Shown: positions 8,359 through 17,461 of the stretch, one piece after another
Layout of the letters: every line of letters starts with the position of its first letter
How positions within the stretch are numbered: the stretch's first letter is position 1
Assembly: GCF_001883705.2 (NCBI RefSeq)
Contig: NZ_MDEQ02000022.1
Location: forward strand, 1 to 64,000
Source: Burkholderia catarinensis
GTDB taxonomy: Bacteria; Pseudomonadota; Gammaproteobacteria; Burkholderiales; Burkholderiaceae
Length of the DNA: 64,000 nucleotides
Reading direction: 5' to 3'
Position numbers and translations under genes: made by a program
The notes under the pieces: generated by a model
The model's input: the letters and a program-made list of their open reading frames with translations, nothing else
Told to the model about the DNA's origin: nothing
The model's database searches: none

Positions 8359-10329
8359 TCAGTAGTAGCCGCGCGGCCGCAGCGGCTCGACGCCGCCGAC
8401 GTTGCTCATGTAGGTCTTCCACTGGTCGACGAGCGTGCCGATCACCGACGGGTTCTGCGCGGACACGTCGGTCGTCTCGCCGCGATCCGACGCAAGGTCG
8501 TACAGCTGCCAGTGCCCGTCGAGCGGCCCGAGCGGCGGCTCGGTCCACAGCGCCTTCCAGCGGCCGTCGGCGCTGCGCAGGTACGCGCGGCCATACGCTT
8601 CGTCGCCGAACGGCGCCGTATGCACTTCGCCTGTCGCCGAACCCGTGAGCACCGGCAGCAGCGACTGGCCCGTGACCGGATACACGTAGCGGTTGTTGTA
8701 GATCACCTTGCCCTTGTTCTGATCGACGCCCGTCAGCGTGTTGACGAGCGGCGGCGCCGGCTGCGACGGCGGCGTGACGCCCGCGACCGCGAGGAACGTC
8801 GCCGTGTTGTCGGTCACGTGCGTGAACGCGCGCAGCGCCGGCAACGGCTGCGACTGGCCGGCCAAGTGCACGATCGTCGGCGTCGACACGCCGCCTTCGG
8901 CCGAATAGCCCTTCGTGAGCCGGAACGGCGACGCACTCACTTCGGCCCAGCGCAGCCCGTACTGCAGGCGCTGCGCGTTCTGCTTGCCGTTGTCGGTGCC
9001 GAGCGTCGAGTAGACCGGCTCCTGCCCGTTCGCGGTGTCGGTCGCCGTCGGGTCCGCGCCGCCGTCGATCGGCCAGCCTTCCGCGCCGTTGTCCGACTGG
9101 AACATGATGAACGTATTGTCGTATTCGCCGATGTCCTTCAGGTGCTGGATCAGCAGGCCGATGTTGTAGTCGAGGTTCTCGACCATCCCCGCGTAGATCT
9201 CCATGTAGCGCGCCTGCGCCTTTCGTTCGGCCGGCGACAGGCTCGACCACAGCTTGTCGACCTTGCCGGAGCCGTAGTCGCTGTAGCCGTCCGTGGCCGA
9301 ATGCACCGCGCTGATGTATTTCGCGTTGGCCGCGCCGTTGTTCGCGGTCGCGGGCGACGCCGCCGTCGTTTCGGGCAGGCCGTCGAACGGCTTGAAGTCG
9401 GCGGGAATCAGTCCGAGCGCCTTCTGTCGCGCGATCCGCGCGTTGCGGATCGCGTCGTAGCCGGCGTCATACACGCCCGCGTACTTGTGCAGCCAGGGCT
9501 CAGGCACCTGCAGCGGCCAGTGCGGCGACGTGTACGCCGCGTACGCAAAGAACGGCTTGCCGTCGCGCTGGTTCGAATCGATGTACGAGATCAGCTTCTG
9601 CGTATAGAAATCGGTCGAATAGAACACGGCCGGGCTGCCGCCCGCACCGCCCGGCTGTCCGGGCTGGCCTGGCTGCACGTAGCGGCCGTCCTCCGTGTAG
9701 TTCGACGAGCCGGCCGGCTCGTGCGCGAAGTGGTTCGTCGCCGCGCCGCCGAGCAGCACGTAGCTGCGCTCGAAGCCCCACTGGTCGGGCGTCTGTCCGC
9801 TGCCCGTCGCGCTGCCGACGATCCCCGAGCCGATGTGCCACTTGCCCGCGATATACGTGTGATAACCGGCGTCCTTCAGCAGTTGCGCGAACGACAGCGC
9901 GCGATCGTTCAGGTAGCCTTCGTAGCCTGGCAGCCCGCGCCGCTCGTCGGTCGGCACGCCCATCGTGCCTTCGCCGACGAGATGGTGATCGGTGCCGGAC
10001 ACCAGCATCGCGCGCGTGATCGCGCAGACGGTGCCCGTGTGATGGTTCGACAGGATGCGGCCCGATGCGACGAGCGCGTCGAGGTTCGGCGTGTTGATCT
10101 CGCCGCCGAATGCATGGATGTCGGAATAGCCGAGATCGTCGGCCATGATGTACAGGATGTTCGGGCGCTTGGCGGCCTGCGCCGGGGTGCCTGGCGGCGT
10201 TGCGCCGGCCTGCGAAGGCGGCGGATCGCTGTCGACGCCGCCGCACGACGCGAGCGCCAGCGCGCCGGCGATCGCGGCGCAGACGACACGGAAACGGAAA
10301 GCATGCAACGGCGCAGCGGACTTTTTCAT
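8359..10329 (-). CDS. Arylsulfatase-type lipoprotein
   Basis: 656 residues with a lipoprotein signal (LASC, Cys29), a Pro/Ala linker, then the alkaline-phosphatase-fold sulfatase domain. KRPNILYIMADDLGYSD gives the metal-binding Asp pair (D64, D65), and TGTVCAITRAMLVSGTDHHL holds the presumed catalytic Cys102. Later segments include AGKWHIGSG and FIMFQSDNGAEGW, both typical of the family. The maturation motif is usually Cys-x-Pro-Ser/Thr-Arg; here Ile replaces Pro (CAITR). The partner FGE is encoded directly downstream. It probably releases sulfate from organic esters in the periplasm or at the cell surface. The substrate is unknown. Confidence 0.92.
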   Translation of the reverse strand: MKKSAAPLHAFRFRVVCAAIAGALALASCGGVDSDPPPSQAGATPPGTPAQAAKRPNILYIMADDLGYSDIHAFGGEINTPNLDALVASGRILSNHHTGTVCAITRAMLVSGTDHHLVGEGTMGVPTDERRGLPGYEGYLNDRALSFAQLLKDAGYHTYIAGKWHIGSGIVGSATGSGQTPDQWGFERSYVLLGGAATNHFAHEPAGSSNYTEDGRYVQPGQPGQPGGAGGSPAVFYSTDFYTQKLISYIDSNQRDGKPFFAYAAYTSPHWPLQVPEPWLHKYAGVYDAGYDAIRNARIARQKALGLIPADFKPFDGLPETTAASPATANNGAANAKYISAVHSATDGYSDYGSGKVDKLWSSLSPAERKAQARYMEIYAGMVENLDYNIGLLIQHLKDIGEYDNTFIMFQSDNGAEGWPIDGGADPTATDTANGQEPVYSTLGTDNGKQNAQRLQYGLRWAEVSASPFRLTKGYSAEGGVSTPTIVHLAGQSQPLPALRAFTHVTDNTATFLAVAGVTPPSQPAPPLVNTLTGVDQNKGKVIYNNRYVYPVTGQSLLPVLTGSATGEVHTAPFGDEAYGRAYLRSADGRWKALWTEPPLGPLDGHWQLYDLASDRGETTDVSAQNPSVIGTLVDQWKTYMSNVGGVEPLRPRGYY

Positions 10330-10466
10330 TGTTGTCGAACGCTCGATCTACGGGATCGGCGATCTTAGCGTCGCCCGCGCGGCGCCCAAAGTCGGATTCG
10401 TCACATGCTAACGGGGTGCGGGAATATGTAGCGCGGGCCGTCTGGCGCGGCCCGCGCCGCCGTGCG

Positions 10467-11186
10467 TCAGCTCCGCCCGCCGAGACTGCCGCCGCCGTCC
10501 ACGGCCAGCACCTGCCCCGTGACGAAGCCGGCTTCGTCGGACAGGAAGAACGCGATCGCAGCCGCGACGTCGCCGGGCGTGCCGAGCCGGCGCGCGGGTA
10601 TCGTCGCGAGCACCTTGCGTTCGGCTTCGCTGCCGACGGGCCGCGTCTGGCGAAACAGTTCGGTCTCGATCGGGCCCGGCGCAACCGCGTTGACGGTCAC
10701 GCCATGTTCGGCCAGTTCGAGCGCCCACGTGCGCGTGCAGCCGACGAGCGCGCTCTTCGCGGCGGAATACGCGGTGCGATCGAGGCTGCCGAAAATCGCG
10801 CGGCTGCAGATGTTGACGATGCGCCCGTGACCGCGCGCCTTCATCGCGCCTGCAAAGTGCTGCGTGACCTGGATCGCGGCCCGCACGTTGAGATCGAACA
10901 CGGCCTGCAGCGACTGGAAATCGATCTGCCCGAGCGGTTGCGGCAACGCGATGCCCGCGTTGTTGACGATGCCGTCGATGTCGTGCCGCTCACCGATGCG
11001 TGCAAGGGTCGCCGCAGTCTGTTCGATGTCGGCGAGATCGCACGCGAGCAATTCGCCGGGGAAGTCGATGCCCTGAGCATGCCGCGCGAGGCCGACGACG
11101 CGATGGCCGCGTTGTGCGAGCGTGGTGCTGATCGCGAGGCCGATGCCGCGCGACGCGCCGGTGACGAGATAAGTGCGAGATGACAT
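10467..11186 (-). CDS. Short-chain dehydrogenase/reductase (SDR), FabG-like
   Basis: 239 residues from the ATG at 11186, which has AAGGG 7 nt upstream. It shows all classical SDR motifs: TGASRGIG near residue 8 for NAD(P) binding, VNNAG in the middle, the catalytic Tyr-x-x-x-Lys in YSAAKSAL, and a C-terminal GQVLAVDGGGSLGG. These act on hydroxy/keto groups of acyl, sugar or xenobiotic substrates, and the exact one cannot be told. It is transcribed toward the sulfatase gene but separated by 137 bp, so co-transcription is doubtful. Confidence 0.9.
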   Translation of the reverse strand: MSSRTYLVTGASRGIGLAISTTLAQRGHRVVGLARHAQGIDFPGELLACDLADIEQTAATLARIGERHDIDGIVNNAGIALPQPLGQIDFQSLQAVFDLNVRAAIQVTQHFAGAMKARGHGRIVNICSRAIFGSLDRTAYSAAKSALVGCTRTWALELAEHGVTVNAVAPGPIETELFRQTRPVGSEAERKVLATIPARRLGTPGDVAAAIAFFLSDEAGFVTGQVLAVDGGGSLGGRS

Positions 11187-11335
11187 AGCGTGCCCTTGAC
11201 GAGGAGTCCGGAAACGGCGCGACGCGCCTGTTGCCGCCCGGCGCACGCGTGCTCCGCCCGATTGTGCCGCAGCGTCGATAAACGCGTACGGTCGTCACCT
11301 GCTGTCGATCGCCAACACGCGCGTCGGTCAGTTGG

Positions 11336-11704
11336 TCAGCCGGCCCGCCCCGTCGTCGCCGGCATCGCGCGCCGGGACGCGATCCGCAACGCCAGCACGC
11401 CGCGTGCCAGGAACGCGACCGTGACCAGCAGCAGCGCGAGATCGTACGAATGCGTGACATCCTTGATCCGCCCCATCACCGGCGGCAGCGCGATCGACGC
11501 GGTCGCCATGAGGCCCGACACATACTCGGTCGTTACGGCCCAGAACACCGGCGTCGCGGCCCAGTTGAAGCCGACCGCGAGCGCGACGGCGCCGGCCGAC
11601 ATGCCGAGCTTCAGGCTCAGGTACGTGAACGCGAAATAGCCGGCCTGCAGCAACAGGCCGACCACGACGAGATCGCGCGATGCGCGCCGCGATGCCGATG
11701 ACAA
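11336..11704 (-). pseudogene. Chimeric remnant of transporter genes (EamA-like head, MFS tail)
   Basis: The 122-codon frame joins two unrelated pieces. LLLQAGYFAFTYLSLKLGMS resembles the last helices of a drug/metabolite (EamA) transporter. PVFWAVTTEYVSGLMATASI, then PPVMGRIKDVTHSYDLALLL and a last helix, resembles the C-terminus of an MFS anion/sugar-acid transporter. Part of the MFS loop expected between them is missing. Neither piece could form a working permease. It is best read as a deletion scar that fused two transporter gene ends. Confidence 0.6.
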
Positions 11705-11803
11705 TCATGATCACGACCTGCAGCTTCCTGTTCACGACGGCGTGCTTTCACCTGTTCGTTATGCGAATGATCACACGCTGCGCCAACCGTTCATGCGTCG
11801 TGG

Positions 11804-12757
11804 CTACGAAGCCCGATCAATGCGCGCCGGCACGTGCTCTCCGTCCGCGTCATCGGACGCCAGCATGCGCGGAATCTCGTCGACCAGCGCATCGACGACG
11901 ACGCGCACCTTCGACGGCACATGGCGCGACGCCAGCCGCACCGCGTACACCTCGGCGCCCGACACGCTGTCGCTGTCCATCACGAGCGCGAGGCGGCCAT
12001 CGCGCACGTAAGGCGCCATCAGCCAGCACGGCAGCCACGCGAGGCCCGCGCCGGCGGCAGCCGCGTCGGCGATCGCCTGCAGGTCGTCGAACCGCAGGCG
12101 GCCGGCCGTGCGATGGTCGTGCACCGCGCCGTCCGCGCCGATGATCCGCCACGGCGTCGGCTGTCCGCCGCGCGAATACGCGATGCCGACGTGCGACCCG
12201 AGTGCGTCGAGCCCCGACGGCCGGCCATGACGGTCGAGATACGCGGGCGATGCGCAGATGCCCATGCGCTGCACACCCAGCTTCCGGCCGACGAGCGCGC
12301 TCGTATCGGCCAGCTCGCCGATGCGCACCGCGATGTCGAAGCCGTCGTTCACCAGGTCGGCCACGCGATCGCTGAACGACATGTCGATTTCAAGCCGCGG
12401 ATAACGCTCGACGAGGCGCCGCACGACGGGCGCCACGCACTGCCGCCCGAACAGCACGGGCACGCTGATCCGCACGCGCCCGGCCGGCTCGCGGCGGCCC
12501 GCGTCGAGCGCGGCCTCCGTGTCGCCGAGTTCGGCCAGCAGCCGCCGGCACTGCTCGTAATAGACGAACCCTTCGTCGGTCAGGCCGAGCTGGCGCGTCG
12601 TGCGCTGCAGCAGGCGCGCGCCGAGACGGTGTTCGAGCCGCGCGACGATCTTCGCGACGGCCGAGCGCGTCATGCCGAGACGCAGCGCCGCCGCCGCGAA
12701 GCTGCCCGCTTCCACCACGTCGACAAATTCGGCGACGCCTCTCAACCGCTCGTCCAT
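11804..12757 (-). CDS. LysR-family transcriptional regulator
   Basis: 317 residues from the ATG at 12757. The winged helix-turn-helix occupies the first 60 residues (FVDVVEAGSFAAAALRLGMT, RSAVAKIVARLEHRLGARLL), followed by the effector-binding domain with GRVRISVPVLFGRQ and FDIAVRIGELADTS, the pattern of the DUF24/YafC-like LysR subgroup. The gene is divergent from the MDR oxidoreductase, and a 9-bp inverted repeat lies between them, so it most likely controls that gene and itself. Confidence 0.93.
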   Translation of the reverse strand: MDERLRGVAEFVDVVEAGSFAAAALRLGMTRSAVAKIVARLEHRLGARLLQRTTRQLGLTDEGFVYYEQCRRLLAELGDTEAALDAGRREPAGRVRISVPVLFGRQCVAPVVRRLVERYPRLEIDMSFSDRVADLVNDGFDIAVRIGELADTSALVGRKLGVQRMGICASPAYLDRHGRPSGLDALGSHVGIAYSRGGQPTPWRIIGADGAVHDHRTAGRLRFDDLQAIADAAAAGAGLAWLPCWLMAPYVRDGRLALVMDSDSVSGAEVYAVRLASRHVPSKVRVVVDALVDEIPRMLASDDADGEHVPARIDRAS

Positions 12758-12798
12758 GCAATTCCGCTCCAGTGGGATGACAGGTTTGTGTCCGTACC

Positions 12799-12826
12799 GG
12801 CGACAATCATTGGCCGAATTGTCGCC
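12799..12826. promoter_or_regulatory. Candidate LysR operator (inverted repeat) in divergent promoter region
   Basis: GGCGACAAT at 12799-12807 and its perfect reverse complement ATTGTCGCC at 12818-12826 flank a 10-nt spacer. The site lies in the 126-bp gap between the divergent LysR and oxidoreductase genes. A second, overlapping repeat (ATTGGC/GCCAAT, 12809-12829) sits in the same stretch. Size and position fit a LysR-type binding site. Confidence 0.55.
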
Positions 12827-12883
12827 AATGCGTCCCATCGCGCAACACTATGATAGCCCTACCTATCTCGAAAAGGAGTCGAC

Positions 12884-13903
12884 ATGCATGCATGGCAAGT
12901 CAAACCGGGCGACGGCGTGGCCGGACTCCGGCGCACCGACGCGGCGCACCGCCCGGTCGGGCCGACCGACGTCGTCGTGAAGATCCACTCGGCCGCGCTC
13001 AACTATCGCGACCTGATGTTCGCGCGCGGCGACTATCTCGGCATCGGCACCGACGCGCTGATCCCCGTCGCCGACGGCGCCGGCGAAGTCGTCGAAACCG
13101 GCCGTGACGTCACGCGGTTCAAGCCGGGCGACCGCGTGATCAATACGTATTTCCCGCACTGGATCGACGGGCCGCCGACGCCGCAGAAGGTCTCGGGTTC
13201 ACCCGGCGCGCAATTCGACGGCGTGCTGGCCGAACGCTTCGTCTCCGACGAAGCCGCGCTGGTCGCGATTCCCGCGCATCTCGACTACGACGAAGCGGCG
13301 ACGCTGTCGTGCGCGGGCATCACCGCATGGAACGCGCTGTTCGTCGACGGCGGACTCGGGCCGGGCGCGACCGTCGTTCTGCTCGGCACGGGCGGCGTCT
13401 CGATCATCGCGCTGCAGCTCGCGCATGCAGCCGGGCTACGCACGATCGTCACGTCGTCGAGCGATGCGAAGCTCGAACGCGCCCGCGCACTCGGTGCGGA
13501 CGCAACGATCAACTATCGTGCGACGCCGGAATGGCAGCATGAGGTGCTGCGGCTCACCGGCGGTGCAGGCGCGGATCTGGTCGTCGAAGTGGGCGGCCGC
13601 GATACGCTGCCGCGCTCGGTCGACGCGACGAAGATGGGCGGCATCGTATCGATCATCGGCGGCCTCAGCAGCTTTGGCGGCCCGGAACTCGGGTTGCTGT
13701 CGCTGATCGGCGGCATCCGGCAACTGCACGGCCTCATGGTCGGCAGCCGCACGATGCTCGACGACCTCGTGCGGCTCGTCGACGCGAAACGGATCAAGCC
13801 GGTGGTCGATCGCGTGTTCGGCTTCGACGAGGCGCCGCAGGCGTATGCGTACCTGCAGTCGGGGCAGCATTTCGGCAAGGTCGTGATCCGCGTCGCGCAG
13901 TAA
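12884..13903 (+). CDS. Zinc-independent alcohol dehydrogenase-like oxidoreductase (MDR superfamily)
   Basis: 339 residues with AAGGAG upstream of the ATG. The N-terminal GroES-like domain includes SAALNYRDLMFARG and PVADGAGEVVETG, and the nucleotide-binding domain has GTGGVSIIALQLAHAAG. The zinc-ligand Cys/His set of true alcohol dehydrogenases is absent, which places it with NADPH quinone-oxidoreductase-like MDR enzymes that reduce quinones or enones. It is divergent from the LysR gene, which probably regulates it. Confidence 0.88.
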   Translation: MHAWQVKPGDGVAGLRRTDAAHRPVGPTDVVVKIHSAALNYRDLMFARGDYLGIGTDALIPVADGAGEVVETGRDVTRFKPGDRVINTYFPHWIDGPPTPQKVSGSPGAQFDGVLAERFVSDEAALVAIPAHLDYDEAATLSCAGITAWNALFVDGGLGPGATVVLLGTGGVSIIALQLAHAAGLRTIVTSSSDAKLERARALGADATINYRATPEWQHEVLRLTGGAGADLVVEVGGRDTLPRSVDATKMGGIVSIIGGLSSFGGPELGLLSLIGGIRQLHGLMVGSRTMLDDLVRLVDAKRIKPVVDRVFGFDEAPQAYAYLQSGQHFGKVVIRVAQ

Positions 13904-13910
13904 ATGGATC

Positions 13911-13968
13911 GAGGCGGCGGGCTACCGGCGGCGGACGCCGGACGGCCCCGCACCACGCCCGCCGCCTC
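13911..13968. terminator. Candidate bidirectional hairpin between convergent genes
   Basis: A perfect 12-bp inverted repeat, GAGGCGGCGGGC at 13911-13922 and GCCCGCCGCCTC at 13957-13968, lies between the oxidoreductase stop and the convergent porin stop. There is no T-run, so it may act as a barrier or a weak terminator. Confidence 0.4.
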
Positions 13969-13992
13969 GCCGCCGCTTCCCGCATGGCCTCG

Positions 13993-15177
13993 TCAGAACT
14001 TGTGACGAATCCCCGCGTGCACCATCAGCTGCTTCGACGTCGACGACAGGTCCGCCGCGCCGGGAACATAGGCCTGGTCGAGCGACGAGCCTGTCGCATC
14101 GCCCGCGATCCGCTGGTACGCACCCATCACGTACACGTCCGTGCGCTTCGACAGGTTGTAGTCGGCCATCAGCCCGATCGAATGGATCTTCGGCTTCGCG
14201 GCGCCCGTCGTCGCGTCGTAGCGCACCGTCGTGTACACGTACTGCGCGCCGACGAACAACGCGGGCGTGAACTGGTATTTGCCGTTCACCTCGAAGTTCT
14301 GGTACTTGATCGACGTCACCGTGCCGCCCGCGAGCGGGCCCGTCACCGGCTGAATCGTTTCATCGCCGAACAGGTAGCCGACGTTCGCGGTCGGCCGCGT
14401 GACGTTGCTGTTCGTGTACGCGAATCCGACCGTCGCGGGCCCCGCCGTGTAGTTGATGCCCGCACCGAAGATCCGCAGCCGCGCCGACGCGAAGTTGGCA
14501 TCGGCGCCGACCGACCCGGAGCCTGCGATCGCACCGCCCGACGTCGCGCCCGGGTTGTCCGCGTTCAGGAAGGCCGCGCCGACGAGCAAACCGCCCTGCT
14601 CGTACTGCGCGCCGACGCTCCATTGCCGGTTGTTCGCGAAGCCCGTGTCGTTGCTGAAGCTGTACGTGCCGCCGAACGAGAAACCGGAGAAATCCGGGCT
14701 CGCGTACTTGACCGTATTGTTCACGCGGAACGTGTTGCCGGTGTTGTCGTTGTCGAGCGGATGCGAGAACGGATAGACGCCCCAGCTGCCGTTCGCGGTC
14801 GTCGGCGCGAGATAGTCGACCACCGCGTCGTATTGCCGGCCGAGCGTCAGCGTGCCGAAACGCGTGCTGCCGAGCCCGACATACGCCTGCCGCCCGAACA
14901 TGCGGCCGCCCTGCGCGAGCGTGCCGCTGTTCACGTTGAAGCCGTTCTCGATCTGGAACAGCGCGCTGTAGCCGCCGCCGAGATCCTCGGTGCCCTTCAG
15001 CCCCCAGCGGCTGCCCTGCGCGAAGCCGCTCGCCATCTGCCACGCGCTGTGACCGCCGACGTTGTTCGTGTAGTCGATGCCCGCATCGACGAGGCCGTAA
15101 AGCGTGACGCTGCCTTGCGCAAACGCGGGCGCTGCGCACAGCGCCGGAATCGCGACGAAAAACAATCTCCAGTTCAT
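13993..15177 (-). CDS. Gram-negative porin (Burkholderia OmpC/Omp32-type)
   Basis: 394 residues. The start at 15177 gives a signal peptide ending AFA-Q, and the mature protein begins QGSVTLYGLVDAGIDYTNN, the hallmark of beta-proteobacterial trimeric porins. Alternating beta strands follow, including SRWGLKGTEDLGGGYSALFQ and RQAYVGLGSTRFGTLTLGRQ, and the chain ends in GIRHKF with the C-terminal Phe needed for BAM-mediated assembly. It forms a 16-stranded outer-membrane channel for small hydrophilic solutes. The next gene upstream, an amino-acid-binding protein, may share its regulation but is separated by 140 bp. Confidence 0.95.
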   Translation of the reverse strand: MNWRLFFVAIPALCAAPAFAQGSVTLYGLVDAGIDYTNNVGGHSAWQMASGFAQGSRWGLKGTEDLGGGYSALFQIENGFNVNSGTLAQGGRMFGRQAYVGLGSTRFGTLTLGRQYDAVVDYLAPTTANGSWGVYPFSHPLDNDNTGNTFRVNNTVKYASPDFSGFSFGGTYSFSNDTGFANNRQWSVGAQYEQGGLLVGAAFLNADNPGATSGGAIAGSGSVGADANFASARLRIFGAGINYTAGPATVGFAYTNSNVTRPTANVGYLFGDETIQPVTGPLAGGTVTSIKYQNFEVNGKYQFTPALFVGAQYVYTTVRYDATTGAAKPKIHSIGLMADYNLSKRTDVYVMGAYQRIAGDATGSSLDQAYVPGAADLSSTSKQLMVHAGIRHKF

Positions 15178-15317
15178 TATTTTGTGATCCTTATCGATAT
15201 GATTACGCGTGCGCGGCGTGCGGTTCATCGACCGCCGGTCACGCAAGCGTGATTCCTCTTCCGTTTTTTTGGTGCGCGGCTCGCCGCGCACCGCTCCCTC
15301 GTGCCGGACGCGTCGAT

Positions 15318-16106
15318 TTACTTCGCGCCGTAGATGTCGAAGTCGAAGTACTTCCGGTTGATCCGCTGGTACGTGCCGTTCGCGAGAATCGCCGCGAGCG
15401 CGCGGTTGAACGCGTCACGCAAGTCGTCGTCCTGCTTGCGCAGCCCGAGGCCATCGCCCTGCCCGAAATATTTCACGTCGTCGATCGCGCCGCCGACGAA
15501 CGCGAAATCCTTGCCCTGCGGCTTCTTCAGGAAGCCGTCGCTGGCCGCGATCGATGCCTGGAACGCCGCATCGAGCCGGCCCGTCACGAGGTCGGCATAC
15601 ACCTGATCCTGGTTCTGGTACGACACGATCTGCACGCCGGCCGGCTGCCAGTTCGCGATCGCGTAGTCGGCCTGCGCGGAACCCTGCTCGACGCCCACGC
15701 GCTTGCCCTTCAGCGCCCCGGCCGTCGGCAGCAGCGGCGAACCCTTGCGCGCGACGAGGCGTGCCGGCGCGTTCGAGATCCGGTTCGTGAACGCGATCTG
15801 CTGCTGCCGCTTCGGCGTGATCGTCATCGACGACGCGATCACGTCGAACTTGCGCGCGAGCAGCCCCGGAATCATCCCGTCGAAACTCGACTCGACCCAC
15901 ACGCAGCGCGCATGCAGCTCCGCGCACAACGCGTTCGTGATGTCGATCCCGAAGCCCGTCAGCGTGCCGTCGGGCAGCTTGTATTCGAGCGGCGGGTAAG
16001 TCGGATCGACCGCCAGGCGAATTTCCTTGCCGGTCCAGTCGCCGGCATGCGCCGCCCCCGCCGCCAGCGCCACCGCGAGCGCCGCCATCCGTTTCCACTG
16101 CTTCAT
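15318..16106 (-). CDS. Periplasmic amino-acid ABC transporter substrate-binding protein
   Basis: 262 residues from the ATG at 16106 (AAGGAG 7 nt upstream), with a signal peptide cleaved near AHA-G. The mature chain has the family 3 solute-binding pattern: IRLAVDPTYPPLEYKLPDG, GFGIDITNALCAEL, FDGMIPGLLARKFDVIASSM and a C-terminal ILANGTYQRINRKYFDFDIYG. It resembles lysine/arginine/ornithine/histidine-binding proteins. No permease or ATPase is adjacent, so it would need to share a transporter encoded elsewhere. The M20 amidohydrolase just upstream suggests that the two handle an N-acylated or amide-linked amino acid. Confidence 0.92.
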   Translation of the reverse strand: MKQWKRMAALAVALAAGAAHAGDWTGKEIRLAVDPTYPPLEYKLPDGTLTGFGIDITNALCAELHARCVWVESSFDGMIPGLLARKFDVIASSMTITPKRQQQIAFTNRISNAPARLVARKGSPLLPTAGALKGKRVGVEQGSAQADYAIANWQPAGVQIVSYQNQDQVYADLVTGRLDAAFQASIAASDGFLKKPQGKDFAFVGGAIDDVKYFGQGDGLGLRKQDDDLRDAFNRALAAILANGTYQRINRKYFDFDIYGAK

Positions 16107-16155
16107 TGCCAGTCTCCTTCGTGTGTGAATCGTAAAGCGAAAGCGTGCGGACGCG

Positions 16156-17325
16156 TCACGCGAGGTAGCGCTCCGCCAGTGCAATCCAGTAACCCGCGCC
16201 CGTCGCGAGGCACGCGTCGTTGAAGTCGTAACCCGGGTTGTGCAGCCCGCATCCGCCCACGCCGTCGCCATTGCCGATCGACAGGTAGCTGCCGGGGCAC
16301 GCTTCGAGCATGAACGCGAAATCCTCGCTCGCCGCGATCGGCCGCAGATGCGGAATCAGCGCAGCGTCGCCGCCCCATTCGCGCGCTACGTCCCGTGCAA
16401 ACGCGGTTTCCGCCGCGTGATTGACCAGCACCGGGTAGTCGTGCCGGTAGTCGATCTCGGCCGTCGCGCCATAGCTCGCCGCCTGCCCGTGCACGATCTC
16501 GCGGATGCGCCGCTCGAGCAGCGCGCGTACGTCCGGCGACAGCGCGCGCACGCTGAGTTCGAGGTCCGCATGTGGCGGGATCACGTTCGACGCCGTGCCC
16601 GCATGGATCGAGCCGGCCGTGACGATCGCCAGCTCCTGCGGATTGACGTTACGCGACACGACGCTCTGCAGCGCCATCACGATCGATGCGCACACGACCA
16701 CCGGATCGATCGTCGTATGCGGCGCCGCGCCATGCCCGCCGCGCCCGGCGATGCGTACGCGCACCTCGTCGGCCGACGCCATCGCCGGGCCGTCGCAGAA
16801 GCCGAGCACGCCGGCCGGCAGGCCCGGCACGTTGTGCATCGCGAACACGGCGTCGCACGGAAACCGCGTGAACAGCCCGTCGTCGATCATCCGCTTCGCG
16901 CCGCCGAGCCCTTCCTCGGCCGGCTGGAAGATCAGGTTCAGCGTGCCGGTGAAGCGCGCGCGCTCGGCCAGGCAGCGCGCGGCCGCGAGCAACATCGCCG
17001 TATGGCCGTCGTGACCGCACGCATGCATCACGCCGTCGCACCGGCTCGCGTGCGGCAACCCGGTCGTCTCGCGGATCGGCAGCGCGTCCATGTCCGCGCG
17101 CAGCCCGAGCCGTTTCCCGGCGCCGCGCACGAGCGTGCCGACCACGCCCGTGCCGCCGAGCCCGCGCGTTACCCGATAACCCCATGTTGTCAGGAAATCG
17201 GCGACGAGATCGCTGGTCGCGTGCTCCTCGAACCCCAGCTCCGGATGCGCGTGCAGCCGGTGGCGCAGCGCGATCATCTCCGTCTCGATGGCAGCCATTT
17301 CAGGCGGAATGCGTTTTCGTTCCAA
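16156..17325 (-). CDS. M20-family amidohydrolase (hippurate hydrolase/IAA-amino-acid hydrolase type)
   Basis: About 389 residues. I favour the TTG at 17325 because GAGGAG lies 8 nt upstream; the ATG at 17298 has no good ribosome site. Conserved features include RHRLHAHPELGFEEHATSD, GLRADMDALPI, the metal-binding HACGHDGHTAMLL, FQPAEEGLGGAKRM, a dimerisation-domain GGHGAAPH, and ASEDFAFMLE. Members hydrolyse N-acyl or N-benzoyl amino acids. It lies 49 bp upstream of the amino-acid-binding protein on the same strand and diverges from a LysR gene that is its likely regulator. Confidence 0.93.
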   Translation of the reverse strand: MERKRIPPEMAAIETEMIALRHRLHAHPELGFEEHATSDLVADFLTTWGYRVTRGLGGTGVVGTLVRGAGKRLGLRADMDALPIRETTGLPHASRCDGVMHACGHDGHTAMLLAAARCLAERARFTGTLNLIFQPAEEGLGGAKRMIDDGLFTRFPCDAVFAMHNVPGLPAGVLGFCDGPAMASADEVRVRIAGRGGHGAAPHTTIDPVVVCASIVMALQSVVSRNVNPQELAIVTAGSIHAGTASNVIPPHADLELSVRALSPDVRALLERRIREIVHGQAASYGATAEIDYRHDYPVLVNHAAETAFARDVAREWGGDAALIPHLRPIAASEDFAFMLEACPGSYLSIGNGDGVGGCGLHNPGYDFNDACLATGAGYWIALAERYLA

Positions 17326-17461
17326 CCCCGATACTCCTCGATGCAGTGCGGTTGCCGATCGCCGGATTGGCTGATCGTGACCGGATCGTATGCAGCGAAA
17401 ATCCCGGCGACCAGCCGCGGTTTCGTTATGATGACAACCTTTCGTTGTCGGGTATCCCACC

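Noticed and set aside
8299..10368. Plus-strand open frame of 689 codons
   Set aside because: Antisense to the sulfatase; Arg-rich and without domains.
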